A DNA stretch of 64,000 nt from Zygnema cylindricum (GCA_037447655.1 JBBHKE010000436.1:1-64000), one strand, 5' to 3'. Numbered from the stretch's first letter, positions 21,920-34,175 are shown. The notes: a model not told the origin generated them from the letters alone. Made by a program: numbers and translations.

Positions 21920-22750
21920 TAGTGTTGGGTATCGAGGACCGTTTGCCGATATTCCATATATTGCTTCGATATATCGAATTTCTAATCATCGCGATATATC
22001 GCCGAAATATCTCCGATATATCGTATCGTCAATATATCGAAGCTAAAAAAAATAAAAAAATCCCATAGGTTTTCAAAGTCTTATGACTTCGGACAAAGTG
22101 ACTGTAAAATCTTTGCCGGAAAGAAATACAGTTTTTTCCTAAAAGTCAGCAGAGTGAAGGAGATCTCTAAGGTACATAGACAAGGTACACTTGTGAAGTA
22201 CACGTACGTCATACGCAGGTACGATTTTCCAGACGAAAAAGGTCGGTTTCGAGATATTTGATGATTTTTGAGATTTGGTAGTCAACTTACGTGGAGTCAC
22301 TCATATCAGAACACGTATGTGAATCTTTTTGACAAAAGATACGCGATGTACACGGGGCCTCTGTAATACATAAATTTTGCTATACGTACTAGTTTTGCTG
22401 TACGTACTGTTACAAAGACCTCCTCGTGTAACCATACCCCAAATAATTAATCATTACAATTTCAGAATTAGTACTTTTTTGTCGGTTACATTTTGCGGCG
22501 TCTACATTTAAGTCACGGAACGAAAATCACAGCGTACGTGGTGTATAAGACAATTTGACTTTTTGGCTAAAATAACATATTATATAAAAAAAATAAAAAA
22601 TAAAAATTAAAAAATCCTATATATCGCAATATATATCGCGATGATTTGTGTTGGTCTCAGTACGATATATCGAGGATCCTGCTCGATCGATATTCGATAT
22701 ATCTAATATCAAGATTATCGCGATATGAATTTACCCGATACCCAACACTA
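21920..22750. mobile_element. non-autonomous hAT element, 831 bp
   Basis: The left terminus TAGTGTTGGGTATCGAGGAC and right terminus CCCGATACCCAACACTA are inverted. Flanks GTAATTCA (21912-21919) and GTAATTAG (22751-22758) are an 8-bp duplication with two mismatches. Copy 1 of the duplication shows the empty site with one GTAATTAG at about 10605. Subterminal zones (21930-22030, 22610-22735) are packed with CGATATATCG-type palindromes, probably transposase-binding repeats. The ends match the hAT at 41470-50432. No protein is encoded. Confidence 0.9.
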
Positions 22751-22816
22751 GTAATTAGAGTAATGAAAAAATTAGAGTACAAAAACTAAAAAATAAAATT
22801 AGTGTATTGAACGTTA

Positions 22817-23011
22817 CACCGCGAATCGTTATTAGCGTTATGAACTCTATATCGGTGCCCCCAAATTTTGACATTGATACCTTAAAAAGAATAAACTACA
22901 CAATTTAAGGACGTGGACCATAATTTGCGTCTCCTGGAACTAAATGAGAATGAATGACGCTAATTTTTTCTTTACTCTAATAATTTCTCAACGGTAATAA
23001 CGAATGCGGTG
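22817..23011. mobile_element. CACCG-family MITE, copy-2 ortholog of 10671-10871
   Basis: CACCGCGAATCGTTATTAGCG at the left and a slightly decayed inverse ending CGGTG at the right, with TA at 22815-22816 and 23012-23013. Confidence 0.72.
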
Positions 23012-23017
23012 TAGTCT

Positions 23018-23599
23018 ATGCATAAATGTCCTATTCGTACAGATTTCGACTTTTTTCCGAAAACTACGCAGTATTCGTTATTTTTATATCGTTTGTTAGT
23101 TTTCGTTGTACGATGTACGAAAACGTACGGAAACCGTCCCCTTAAGCCGAAAATATCCTTAAAAAATCCTAAAAACGCACAAAAAACATACGGAAATGTA
23201 CGTCCTTGTACGACATGTGTACCCTATAAAACCTAGGAGTACGGATAATGTAAGGCAGCTGTACTGTAATTTACCGGAATGTACGAAATGCACGGGAAGT
23301 ACCCTAAACACCCTAAAATCCCCCCATCACTAACCCTAAACGTACTGAAATATACGGACGCCGTACGTAGATGTACGAAAAATGTAAGTCCTTATAACTA
23401 AAATATTCGGAAAAGTACGAAAATTTACCCTAAAAATCTCAAAATAATAACCATCAAATGTTCGAAAAAATACGGACACTGTACGTAAATGTCGAATAAT
23501 AATTGGCTCTTTAACATAAATATTTGAGAACGCACGAGAATGTACCCTAAAACTCTTCAATCCCCCTAAAAGTACTAAAATGTACGAAAATAGTACTTG
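23018..23599. repeat. direct repeat, left copy (partner 25467-26050)
   Basis: The segment from the TTCGTACRGATTTCGAC box to AAAATAGTACTT is repeated at 25467-26050. About 380 bp (23240-23599 against 25690-26050) look almost identical. Copy 1 of the segmental duplication has this segment once (about 10890-11430), so the second copy arose in this lineage. The two copies bracket a 1.9-kb unknown block. Confidence 0.85.
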
Positions 23600-25466
23600 A
23601 AAGGGACAGGAGGCATCGGTATAAAACAAAAAACGGGCAGCCAAATAAAGTTTTCAAGAGATCCTTTTGGATTTTGTCCTTTCGAAGATCCGACAAACGA
23701 TATATTCTTTCAGATCCCGTCGCGGGGCGCACCGTCATTAGAACAACACTAATTTATAATCGCGTACTTTTTTTATATTAACATTTGTATTTTAATATTT
23801 TTCATCAATAATTAAATACTGCACGATAAAATTGTATGCCGTACGAAATAACGTAGAAAAAAAAAACACTTTACGTCATCTTGAAACTTATGGTGTACTC
23901 ATGTCTCTTTTTCGGACCCACTGCCACGCCATGTCAAATCTTCGAACTCGAACGTGAACCGGTTTCAATACGAATACAAAAAAATATTCCCACGCTTCAA
24001 TCTTCGCACGTTTCAACAAGATTTCAACATTTTCGCAAGAGGGAAAGTCGTTTTTGTTTTTTGCCCGTCGCCAGCATGTACGGATTGCAAGGGTCTCGGA
24101 CGTCCACTTTCGTTCATTCGTCTTTGCAAAAATCTACGCAGCCGTGTTGACCGAAAGATCTATGAAAAAGAAAGAATTTGACTATTTTTGTACGCTTTTT
24201 GGTGACGAAATTGAGAAAAATAAGACAAAAAAACGTAGTCGGAAAGTCAATCGGTGCAAAAGTTCCAAAATTAATGACGTCGAAAGTGTCACCATAAGCA
24301 CGACGTCGACAATGTCACAAAATACTAGACGTCTACAACGTCACAGAGAACATGACGCCTTCACCGTCAAAAATTCACATAGCGTCTGTAGATGTCACGA
24401 TTTTAAGTGACGACTCTTGTTTTTGGTCATGGCGTCAACATATGTCACGACTTTCCAGTGACGACTTTTGTTTTGAGAATTGTACGGAGAATCTTCACAG
24501 CAAAACAAAGTCTGATCGGTGACGCAAAGTAAAGGACGACGTGACGTGATACGGATAAATTAACTCGCACGAAACGAAATAAATTTCGGACACGATTATA
24601 AAACGGACCCCGCGTAAAAATTATGATGAAACTAAATGAAAAATATGCGCGTCGTCACGCGCGACTAAAACAATCCACACTATTTACAGTTCAAGATTAG
24701 ATTTCAATTTTGCGGCTAAGGTTGGCGTTCCATCGGTCGAAAAGTGGGGTACAGAAACCTTACCTGTACTGTAGTTTACAGAAATCCGCGCCAAGCCGTA
24801 TCGAACCGTACCGCTTATTTTGTTTTTACAGGCGAATCAACATTGAAGAGAATCTTTGCCAATACTCTCCGAAGGTCTGACCGTCGGATATTCAATCGCG
24901 AAGCATTCGCTCATTTTTATCTGTACCTCACAGCCCACCTTGATGCTACAGAAAAAAATGAATCACGACACGCAGGACGATTAACTACGTGTCACGATGG
25001 AAAACATCGAAATTCACAATATTTGCACATTGCATGTACGATTCAAAATGCAACCTAAAATAATAATAAAAAAATCTCGAAACGCTCCTTCGTCGCGCTA
25101 TTTCTCGCAACGCTAATTCGTCACACTATTTCTTCAAAATGACTTTCGTCATGTTCGAAAACACGAACCCTAAAAAATGAGCTGGCGTAGAAGACTGGCG
25201 TCTGCAAAAGTACAAAAGGTTTGTCGTATACTGACCTGGTACGCAAGTGAAGATTTGAAGTTAAATTTGTATGTGTGAAAAATCTCAAGGATATTCAATA
25301 TCGGATCGTAGCTTACGTGCTGCCATTCAATTTAGAACACGTGCTTTATATGATGGGGCATCGTTTCACTTAACCCAACCCATAGAGTTGGCCGTACGAT
25401 TACATAATTTTCTGATGGAACACCACCCTAAGTAAAAAGCCAGCATGTGCTCTCACAATGTATATG
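23600..25466. other. unknown 1.9-kb block between near-identical direct repeats
   Basis: This block is absent from duplication copy 1. A dense cluster of TGACG/CGTCA words lies at 24270-24550. Part (24540-24700) is the inverse of the Mutator-like spacer at about 33300-33480, and the right end shares GTGCTCTCACA with that element's inner TIR. A 104-codon frame at 24744-25058 shows no recognisable domain. It may be the interior of a related DNA transposon; no transposase was found. Confidence 0.5.
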
Positions 25467-26050
25467 TATAAATGTCTATATTGTCGGATTCGTACGGATT
25501 TCGACTTTTTTACGAAAACTACGTAGTATTCGTTACTTTCATACCGTTCGTTAGTTTTCGCTGTACGATGTACGAAATCGTACGGAAACTGTCCCCATAA
25601 CCCTAAAAAATCCTTAAAAAATCCTACAAACGTACGGAAAACATACGGAAATGTACGTCGTTGTACGACATGTGTACCCTATAAAACCTAGGAGTACGGA
25701 TAATGTAAGGCAGCTGTACTGTAATTTACCGGAATGTACGAAATGCACGGGAAGTACCCTAAACACCCTAAAATCCCCCCATCACTAACCCTAAACGTAC
25801 TGAAATATACGGACGCCGTACGTAGATGTACGAAAAATGTAAGTCCTTATAACTAAAATATTCGGAAAAGTACGAAAATTTACCCTAAAAATCTCAAAAT
25901 AATAACCATCAAATGTTCGAAAAAATACGGACACTGTACGTAAATGTCGAATAATAATTGGCTCTTTAACATAAATATTTGAGAACGCACGAGAATGTAC
26001 CCTAAAACTCTTCAATCCCCCTAAAAGTACTGAAATATACGAAAATAGTA
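25467..26050. repeat. direct repeat, right copy (partner 23018-23599)
   Basis: See 23018-23599. After this copy the sequence continues like copy 1 (ACGGTTACAT box) to 26611, so the right copy is the one in ancestral context on its right side. Confidence 0.85.
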
Positions 26051-26611
26051 CTTAAATGTACGAAAATGTACGGTTACATGGACAAGTACGCATTTAATAA
26101 CATTTTTTTCATCGTGAAATGCGTCTTATTCGCACGTTCTTTTCGTGCGTATTATGCGCACGGGACAACTATGAGTTTTTGTGATAGAGATTTTTCAACT
26201 TATTTATTTATGTACTCTAATTTGGTACGCTAATATCCTCTCCTGTAAATAAGGTATTCATACAGAATTTGGTAAAACGTACAGTTTATCGTCACTATGA
26301 CGTTTGCACTACGCGGTTTGTTAAATGGCAGTTACATGATAACGGCCTGTATTAAATCAATGTTTGTACTTTTGTATTAAATAAAGTACAATTTTGCAGG
26401 GTAAGAGGTCATCCGTACTCCACACTATTTAAAATGAACCAATATTATAATTAAAAACGATAATTTAACTTTACCTTAAATAGAATAATGAAAAAATTGG
26501 AATCGTTTACTCTATTTCATGAGATAGAGTCGAAATTTCGAGCGACCGAAATAGAGTAATTTACTCTAATTACGATTCACGGTGTAGTTGTCAAAAAATG
26601 TACATTTGAAG

Positions 26612-27309
26612 TGTTTTTCTACAACCACCGGTGTAGGTGGAGGAGCAGCAATAGTAGTAGAAGTAGACATGATACACTCTCAGAAGCTATCAAGAATCCT
26701 ACCAAACAGTTGTTCTTAAGTGCTCACCAATTCTTATACAAACATCCAAAACCTCACAAAACTCTATCAAAATATAGCGTAGCATAAACAGTGATAACTC
26801 CGAAAGTTATAGCACAATTGACCTGACAACACTCAAGATATAATACTCAGAAAAATCCCAAAAACGGTTTGCAGTTTTACTACTTGGAAGTCTAGATACA
26901 TCATGTGTTCTAAGTCCTTAGTCTTATACTAGTGTTGTACCGGCAATACCACTGTACCTGAGAGGTACGTCAAGCTGCCAAGCTAATACTAAGCTACCAC
27001 TGAGCTACCACTGAGCTACCACTGAGCTACCCACTAAGTTGACTAGAATCGTATCTATCGCATTTGCTCTATCCTGTACAGAATCACATTAAGAATATCA
27101 GACGTTGCGTTGTCTGTACGGACCATATCAAATATAATCGTGGTTGCCTTGTCCTGTATGTGTTGCAGCTTCGTTGCTGCTCTGCTCTGCTGTATAGCAG
27201 TTGCTCTGCTGTATGGCAGCTGCGCTGCTCTGTTGTATAGCAGCTGCGCTGCTTTGTCTATATAGCTGCTGCGCTGCTCTGAGACTGAAAGCTTTCCAAA
27301 AAGACAACA
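26612..27309 (-). repeat. 3' LTR of Copia element C
   Basis: 698 bp; starts TGTTGTC (at 27309) and ends ACA (at 26612) on the element strand. Contains a degenerate tandem of GCTGCTCTGTTGTATAGCA-type units (27160-27285) and three CTGAGCTACCA units (26997-27030). Its outer end carries a duplicate of the first gag codons. Confidence 0.93.
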
Positions 27310-27479
27310 CTCCCCTAAAGCTTTTGACTTAGTATCCCGGCGCAGCTGCGGTGATAAACTAGCGCAGCATCGCAGCATAGCAATATAGCAATTAGCAATT
27401 CACCCAGTTCCACTACCTCACAATGGTAGATTTATCGCAGAGTGGCAGTATAGCAGTGCAGCAATTCAACTATTCACTT

Positions 27480-30400
27480 AATCCCACTGCGTCCCTACAA
27501 TACTTCAGCTTAGGAGCAGGAAGGGCTTTAGTGAGCATATCAGCAATCATTTTTGCATCTGGCAAATAACATAATTTAATCACTCTAGAGTACACCTTTT
27601 CTCTTACAAAGTGTAATCATACATCCATGTGCTTGCTTTTGAAGTGATGACTCGGGTTAGAAGCAATGGCAATGGCAGCCTGGTTATCACACCAGATCAC
27701 CTGTGGACCAACTTGCATGTATCCTAGTTCTTGTAACATGGATTTTACCCATAAGAGTTCTTTGAGGGCCGAGCTTGCTGCCATATATTCTGACTCCATT
27801 GTCGACTGTGCTGTAACCTTTTGAAGTTTGCTACTCCAGCAGCAAGTACCGTTCCCACTTTGTAGAACGAATCCCGTGGTGGATTTTCGGCTTGGCATGT
27901 CGCCATAGCTTGCATCACTCCATGTTTGCAGCTTGACTTCTCCTCCCCCTAGAGTGAGTTTGAGATCTTTAGTTCCTGCCAAATATCTTAAGACTCTCTT
28001 TGCTGCATCAAGATCAACTTTTCTCGGATTTTCTAGACTCCTTCTCAGTACCACCACTGCTGCAGCAATGTCAGGACGGGTACAGTTCATGAAATATATT
28101 AAGCTTCCCACTATCTGTCTATAAGGTATTATTGTCATGGGATCATTCTCCCCTAACTCTAAATACTCGCTAACAATGACACCTAATTCTGTCTCTTCTC
28201 CCTCTAATTTCTGCCGAAACTCCATTGGAGTTAAACATCCTTTTGCCCACCGCATTCCGTATTCATCTAACATGTTTCCAATAGCCTCTTTTTGAGCCAA
28301 TTTTATTATTTTCTTATTTCTGTCCCTCTGTGCCTAGATACCCAAAATATATTTTGCCTCACCGAGGTCTTTCATCTCGAACCGTGAGTTTAGAGCAGTT
28401 TTGATTTTGTTTATTTCAGCCATTGATTTGTTAATTAATAGCAAATCATCTACATATACTGCTATATACACTATCCCATTTTCACCCTTTATAACGTAGA
28501 CAGAGTGATCAGAACTTATCTTTTGAAATCCTAGACTAGTCAACAATTCATCAAGCTTTATATTCCACTGTTTGGGGGCCTGTTTTAGGCCGTACAAAGA
28601 CTTTAGCAACTTGCATACTAAGTGCTCTTTTCCTGGTTCCACATATTTTTCAGGCTGCTGTATGTAAATGGTCTCTTCTAGTTCTCCATGCAAAAAGGCC
28701 GTTATTACATCCATGTGATGGATTTCCATATCTTCTATAGCAGCTAGGGACAGCAAAATCCTAACTGTTGGAAATCTTACAACCGGAAAAAATGTTTCTT
28801 CAAAATCAATTCCTTCTTTTTGATTGTATCCCTTCGCCACAAGTCTGGCCTTATAGCGTTCAATGGTGTTATCGAGATTTAACTTCACCTTGAATACCCA
28901 TTTGCTACCGATCGCTTTTCGGTCTGGAGGAAGGTCCACAAGCTCCCATGTTTGAGCCTCCATGATCGACTTCATTTCGTCATTTGCCGCCTCAATCCAG
29001 TGATTCCGCTCTGGTGATGAGAAGGCCTCTAGGATGGTCAAGGGCTCCCCTGAGACTGCCGAGTTGGCAAAGTGAGAGCTTGCTTGCAGGCGGCTGCTTG
29101 ATCTTCTTCCCCCCGGAAATTCTGAGGCTGAGATCGTCGGATGCCGCGCATTGCGCTGATTGCGCTGATTGTGCTGGTTGCGATCCGTGTCTTGCTGATT
29201 GCGTTGGTTGCGATCCGTGTCATCCTGATTGCGCTGTTGGTCCGTCTGGACCCGAAGTTGGTGAGGAACTTGCAGAGAGTCTGACTCCGGAGTCATTACC
29301 AGAGTTTGTGGAAACTGCGGGACAATTTCCTACATGCAATCTAAGATGACATACTCCTGTACTTTTTGTTGCTTTTACTGCTCTATCATTTGAAATAAAT
29401 CTATGGAGTCTAGTTCATCCTTAACAATGATGTTTCTAGCTACAACTATTTTCTACCTTTCAAACAGAAAGACTCTATAACCTTGTGAGTGATCATCATA
29501 TCCTAACAGAATACCCGGTAATCCCTTCGGTTCCATTTTCTATCTATCTGTAGATGTATCCAATATAAAGCATTGACTACCAAAGACCTTGAAATGGCTA
29601 ACATCTAGTTTGGTACCTGTCCAGATTTCGTAAGGAGTTGTTTCTACCGATCTTGATCTTATCCTATTTTTAATATAAACTGCACAATTTAGAGCCTCAG
29701 CCCAGAATTTCGGATCCACATTTTTGTCTGCGAGCATCGACCTAGAGCTTTCCGTGAGAGTTTTATTCAGTCTTTCCGACACCCCATTTTTTTCCGGTGA
29801 ATATGGAACAGTCAATTGATGACTAATGCCTTCCTCGAGTAAAAAGGTTTCAAATTCTGTCGATGTATATTCACCACCATTGTCCGATCTGAGCTGCAAA
29901 ATAGATGAATTATGAAGTTTTTCCGCCCATGCTTTATAGTGTTTGAAGTGACCAAACACTTCACTCTTCTCCTTCATGAAGTAAACTTTTGTAAACCTTG
30001 AGAAATCATCTGTGAAGGTGACCATATATTTCATCCCTCCGGCAAATGGAACCTTTGCCGGACCAAAGACATCCGAATGAATTTCTTGTAAAAGTTTCGT
30101 TGGCCGATGCTCAGAATCCTTAGGAAATGGCAATCTGTGGATTTTGCCTAAAGCGCAACCATCGCAAGTTTTGACCGGCCCATCTGTGATTGATACACCC
30201 TCTATTTTTCCAGCAATGACCATTTTCGTCAAACTATTATAATTAACATGGCCTAATCTTTTATGCCACAACTCATCTGAGTGCAAAACAGCGGAGTACA
30301 AAATATCATTCTCCTTGGTATTAGCCATATCCATGCGATACATTCTTGCTACTATCTCTAGTACGTGTAACCGCAACCTTGCCATTTTTGCTAACAACCT

Positions 30401-31671
30401 GCCGACCATTTTTCAAATTAACCTCAAAGCCTTTGCTCTCTACCAACGACGTAGAAAAACAAATTTTTCTTAAAGTCAGGCACAAATAAGACATTGTGAA
30501 GAGTCCTTTCAATTGCTTTTCCTTCTACATCAACTAGTAAAGACACATCACCCACAGCATGAGTTTGGACACTCATTCCACAAGCATAATAAATATTTTT
30601 CTCCGGCGTTGCTTTCAGATTTTTGAAGATGGTCTTGTTCCAACACATGTGGGCTGACGCTCGTGTATCCATTATCCATCCGGGGTCCTTCGCGCCCTCC
30701 ATTGCAGCCACCATAGCGAATAGATCGGTATCGTCCTCCGTAGAAATCGTCAAAGTCTCGTCTTGGAGAGACGAAGAAGTTGAAAATAGTGCATTTCCAC
30801 GAGGCGTAGTCCCCGTGAAGCCTTTGTAAAACTAGCTTTGTTGCCATCCCGGCCGGTATAAACCTGTATCGTTAGCTTTTTTAAGCTTAAGACAAAATTT
30901 GTTTCCATGACCTCTCTCACTACAATAAAAGCATGCATTGTTGGATTGTCTATTTCCACTTTGATTAATATGTCTGAACTGATTAAACTGATCCCTTTGC
31001 TGATTAAACTGTCCTTTTCTCTCAAAGTCTGAAGTAAAAGCCTCTACTCCCTCAACATTGAGAATATTAGATGTAGCTTCCTCCTCTAGTAAAATATTGA
31101 TGGCTAACTGTAAAGTCCAGCTAGCTTTGTCTTTCTGTTTGAGCATGTCAGATGCTCCTTTCATACTACGAGGGAGACCCCTCATGAGCAATGCCGCCTG
31201 TTGAAAAGGAGGAAACACCCCACCTGCACAAGCATGTGCATCTACAAGGATACGAAATTTGTTAGAATATTCAACCATTATACCGCTAGTGTACTTATAG
31301 TCCCAATTTTTTCCAGCTAATAGAAGCTTTTCCTGGACATTGGCCTTTTCATAATCACTTTTAAGAGATTTCCATATATCAACTGCTTTTTTCATTTTTA
31401 TCCGAGACATAGCTAAGTCCTTAGATATACAAAATTTCACAATAGAACGAGCTTGCGTATTTTTCTTAGACCATGACGGATCACTTTCATCCAACGAACC
31501 ATCCAATATATCCAAAAGATTGACATTTTCAAAATGTGTTTCCACCATATCCGCCCTGTAAACATACTTATCCCCGGAAAAGATAGGAATTCTTGATGAC
31601 AGGCCCATAACCTGTTGTTCTACAACCACCGATGTAGGTGGAGGAGCAGCAGTAGTAGTAGAAGTAGACAT
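27480..31671 (-). pseudogene. Copia element C gag-pol with stops and frameshifts
   Basis: Gag starts at ATG 31671 inside the LTR and runs to a stop near 30832, with knuckle CFYCSERGHGNKFC. Protease (30753-30424) reads WIMDTRASAHM: the catalytic DSG/DTG Gly is Arg, which should inactivate it. After two frameshifts near 30.4 kb, 30409-29540 holds HKRLGH, CDGCALGK, and an integrase core with all three acidic residues (HSDVFGP, RSDNGGEY, NGVSERLN). Frame-preserving stops precede RT (29296-28334: [33 protein letters not shown]) and follow it. RNase H (28300-27617) has TWSDASYGD, TMESEYMA and CDNQAAIAIA. A stop replaces a conserved residue after KHMDV. All Copia domains are present, in order PR-IN-RT-RH, but decayed. 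Confidence 0.95.
31602..31612 (-). other. half-tRNA-type primer-binding site of element C
   Basis: Reads GGTTATGGGCC on the element strand immediately after the LTR's CA. It is complementary to the anticodon-loop region of initiator tRNA-Met, the site used by Drosophila copia, not to the tRNA 3' end. It also encodes Gag residues (Q-V-M-G). Confidence 0.75.
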
Positions 31672-32325
31672 GATACACTCTCAGAAGCTAACAAGAATCC
31701 TACCAAACAGTTGTTGTTAAGTGCTCACCAATTCTTATACAAGCATCCAAACCTCACAAAACTATATCAGAATATAGAGTAGCATAAACACTACTAACTC
31801 CCAAAGTTATAGCACAATTGACCCGACAACACTCAAGATATAATACTCAGAAGTTTCCCAAAAACTGTTTGCAGTTTTACTACTTCGAAGTCTGGATACA
31901 TCATGTGTTCTGAGTCCTAAGTCTTATACTAGTGTTGTACCGGCAATACCACTATACCTGAGAGGTACGTCAAGCTGCCAAGCTAATACTAAGCTACCAC
32001 TGAGCTACCACTGAGCTACCACTAAGCTACCCACTAAGTTGAAAAGAATCCTATCTATAGCAGTTGCTCTATCCTGTACAGAATCACATTAAGAATATGA
32101 GACGTTGCGTTGTCCGTACGGACCATATCAAATATAATCGTGGTTGCCTTGTCTTGTCTATGTTGCAGCTTCGCTGCTGCGCTGCTCTGCTGCTGCGCTG
32201 CTCTGCTGTATAGCAGCTGCTCTGTTGTATAGCAGCTGCGCTGCTCTGTTGTATAGCAGCTGCGCTGCTCTGTCTGTATAGCAGCTGCGCTGCTCTGAGA
32301 CTGAAAGCTTTCCAAAAATACAACA
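31613..32325 (-). repeat. 5' LTR of Copia element C
   Basis: 713 bp, starting TGTTGTATTTTTGG (at 32325) and ending ACAACA (at 31613). Holds GCTGCGCTGCTCTG repeats at 32160-32300. The gag ATG (31671) sits 59 bp from its inner end. Confidence 0.94.
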
Positions 32326-32549
32326 TGAAGTACAGTATAGTACAACTTACGTACAATACCTTTGAGTTCAGATTTGATGGTCAATCCGTCGAACAACTTT
32401 GACTAGCGAAATATTGTAACGACGGCTAAAAAAGTGTCGCGCTTGCAAACATCAACCGTCAAAAAAAAAAAAATTTCACACAGTCGGCACAGGTTTACGG
32501 TCACAGAACTGCGGTAACCACGTGTAAATAAAATGGTTGCGCGCAGGTA

Positions 32550-33156
32550 CACCGCGAATTGTAATTAGAGTAAAGAAAAAAATAGAGTAAAAAAACAAAA
32601 AAAAACAATTAGATTTATGAGCGCTAATTTGTGTGATATAAATTTTTCACAAAGGAAGTTTACTCGAATTTATTTTAGTGCTCTATATTGGGTTATGTCG
32701 GCAATAATTATTCGTGTTGTAATTATGAACACTAAATTATGTAGACTTACAAAATTTGTCAGCCCTTATAGTTTGACGTCATTATGACGTTAGTACTATT
32801 TGTCGCGCTGAATGTCAGTTAAAGTTCACACTGACGATGATGCTGTTGACAAATGAGAGTTATGCGAACGGCTTTTTTTCAATGTGATTGATTTTCTTGT
32901 TTAGTGCAATTTCACGTGCGAGCGCGATTCTATTAAATAATTATTTGTACATTTTTACTTATAAAAGTATAATTTTGCACGGTCGCACAACTCCACATTA
33001 TTTAAAAAGAACATATATTAGATTTTTTACGCTAATTAAACCTTACCTTAAATAGTATAATGAAAAAATTAGAATCATTTACTTTATTTAAGGTGATAGA
33101 GTCAAAATTTAGGGCGACCGAATTAGCGTTATATACTCTAATTACGATTCGCGGTG
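32550..33156. mobile_element. CACCG-family MITE, 607 bp, in the left arm of the Mutator-like element
   Basis: The termini CACCGCGAATTGTAATTAGAG and CTCTAATTACGATTCGCGGTG are inverted with one mismatch. TA at 32548-32549 and 33157-33158. The opposite arm (33557-33570) shows the uninterrupted site GAAACTACCTGCGCGC, i.e. GCGCGCAGGTAGTTTC inverted, proving a TA duplication. Confidence 0.88.
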
Positions 33157-33847
33157 TAGTTTCTCACTTCACGTGAGCTCCACTGTGAAAGCACATGTAG
33201 GCATTTAAGTGCGTACTATATTTTTTTTTATATTCGCATTTTACTTTTTTCGTGAATGTGAATCAATGTGAAGTACGTTGTCAACATAAATGTTGATTCG
33301 TAAATAGTGTAGCTTCATTTAGTCGCGCGTGACGAGGCGTTTTTTTATCATTTAGTTTCATCGATATTTTTAGGCGGGTACGCTTTCTTATGTTCGAAGT
33401 TTATTTCGTTTCATGCGAGTTAATTTATACATTTGACGTCGTCATTTAATTTTGCGCTAAGTTCAACGTAATGGTTCGCGATTAGATTTTTTTTTTGCGG
33501 CTAAGTTAAAAGTCAGTATGTGCTCTCACATTGGAGCTCACGTGAAGTGAGAAACTACCTGCGCGCAGCCATTTAATTTACATGTGGTTACATAAATTTT
33601 GTTACCGTAAACCTACGTTAACCGTGTGAATTGTTTTTTTTTTATGACGGTCGACGTTCGCAAGCGCGACACTTTTTTAACCGTCGTTACAATATTTCTC
33701 AAGTCAAAGTTGTTCGACGGATTCACCGTCAAATCTGAACTCAAAGGTACGTAAGTTGTACTATACTGTACTTCAAATGTACAATTTTTCACAACTACCT
33801 ACGCGTAGCAAAAATTATCTCTGCGATTAGCAATTCCGGAAAAAAAT

Positions 33848-34175
33848 GTCGTAATTGGATTTCTTACATAGTGTCAAGTCCGTAAAAACGTCGGGTTTTA
33901 GCGTTTATTAAGATTTTAAGGGAATTTATTGATTTTTTCAGGATTTTAATCTTATTTAGCGTTTTTAGGGTTTGTCAAGGATTTTATAGGTTTTATAATG
34001 GTTTTTTAGAGTTTTTATCCTTGTGTTTGTTCAAGGTTTATTATTATATCTATCGGGGTTTCCTACCTTTTTGTAGGCTTTTACTTTCAAGACTTTCGAT
34101 ATTTAAATTTCGTAGTGCTTTTTGGGGGTTTAAAGATAAGGATTTTTTTTTTTTATGTATCTATCATTCCCGCAT
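33848..34175. other. unassigned AT-rich sequence
   Basis: T-rich with several TTTTAGGG/AGGATTTT words; no gene or known repeat recognised between the Mutator-like element and the GATAGAT repeat. Confidence 0.4.

Larger units (their letters stand above)
26612..32325 (-). mobile_element. complete Copia element C, 5714 bp, TSD TGAAG
   Basis: Two LTRs (26612-27309 and 31613-32325) bracket a gag-pol region. TGAAG occurs at 26607-26611 and at 32326-32330. Duplication copy 1 shows the unoccupied site (ACATTTGAAGTACAG, near 12020). The primer site GGTTATGGGCC (31602-31612) abuts the 5' LTR and the purine tract TTTAGGGGAG (27310-27319) abuts the 3' LTR. The LTRs differ by many substitutions and some indels, so the insertion is older than the 44.9-kb element. 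Structure is complete, coding is broken. Confidence 0.95.
19035..32629. repeat. segmental duplication, copy 2, expanded by insertions
   Basis: Counterpart of 7753-12326. Aligned parts are about 19035-21919, 22759-23600, 26050-26611 and 32331-32629. Extra material is an hAT element (21920-22750), a 1.9-kb unknown block with a flanking repeat (23600-25470) and Copia element C (26612-32325). The left breakpoint coincides exactly with an LTR terminus at 19034. Confidence 0.88.
21297..33838. mobile_element. Mutator-like element with long TIRs, containing nested insertions
   Basis: The left arm, once later insertions are removed, reads 21297-21339, then 26590-26611, 32331-32549 and 33159-33197. 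It is the inverse of 33521-33838 at high identity over roughly 310 bp, including GGAATTGCTAATCGCAGAGA at the tips. Flanks are GAAAAAAAA (21288-21296) and GAAAAAAAT (33839-33847), a 9-bp duplication with one mismatch, typical of Mutator-like elements. The spacer (33198-33520) encodes nothing. Insertions inside are CACCG-family MITEs, an hAT, the 23.6-25.5 kb block and Copia element C. It is non-autonomous. Confidence 0.78.

Noticed and set aside
24744-25058. 104-codon frame in the unknown 1.9-kb block
   Set aside because: No motif, no second copy with conserved coding, and TTG/ATG context is not informative; not called as a gene.
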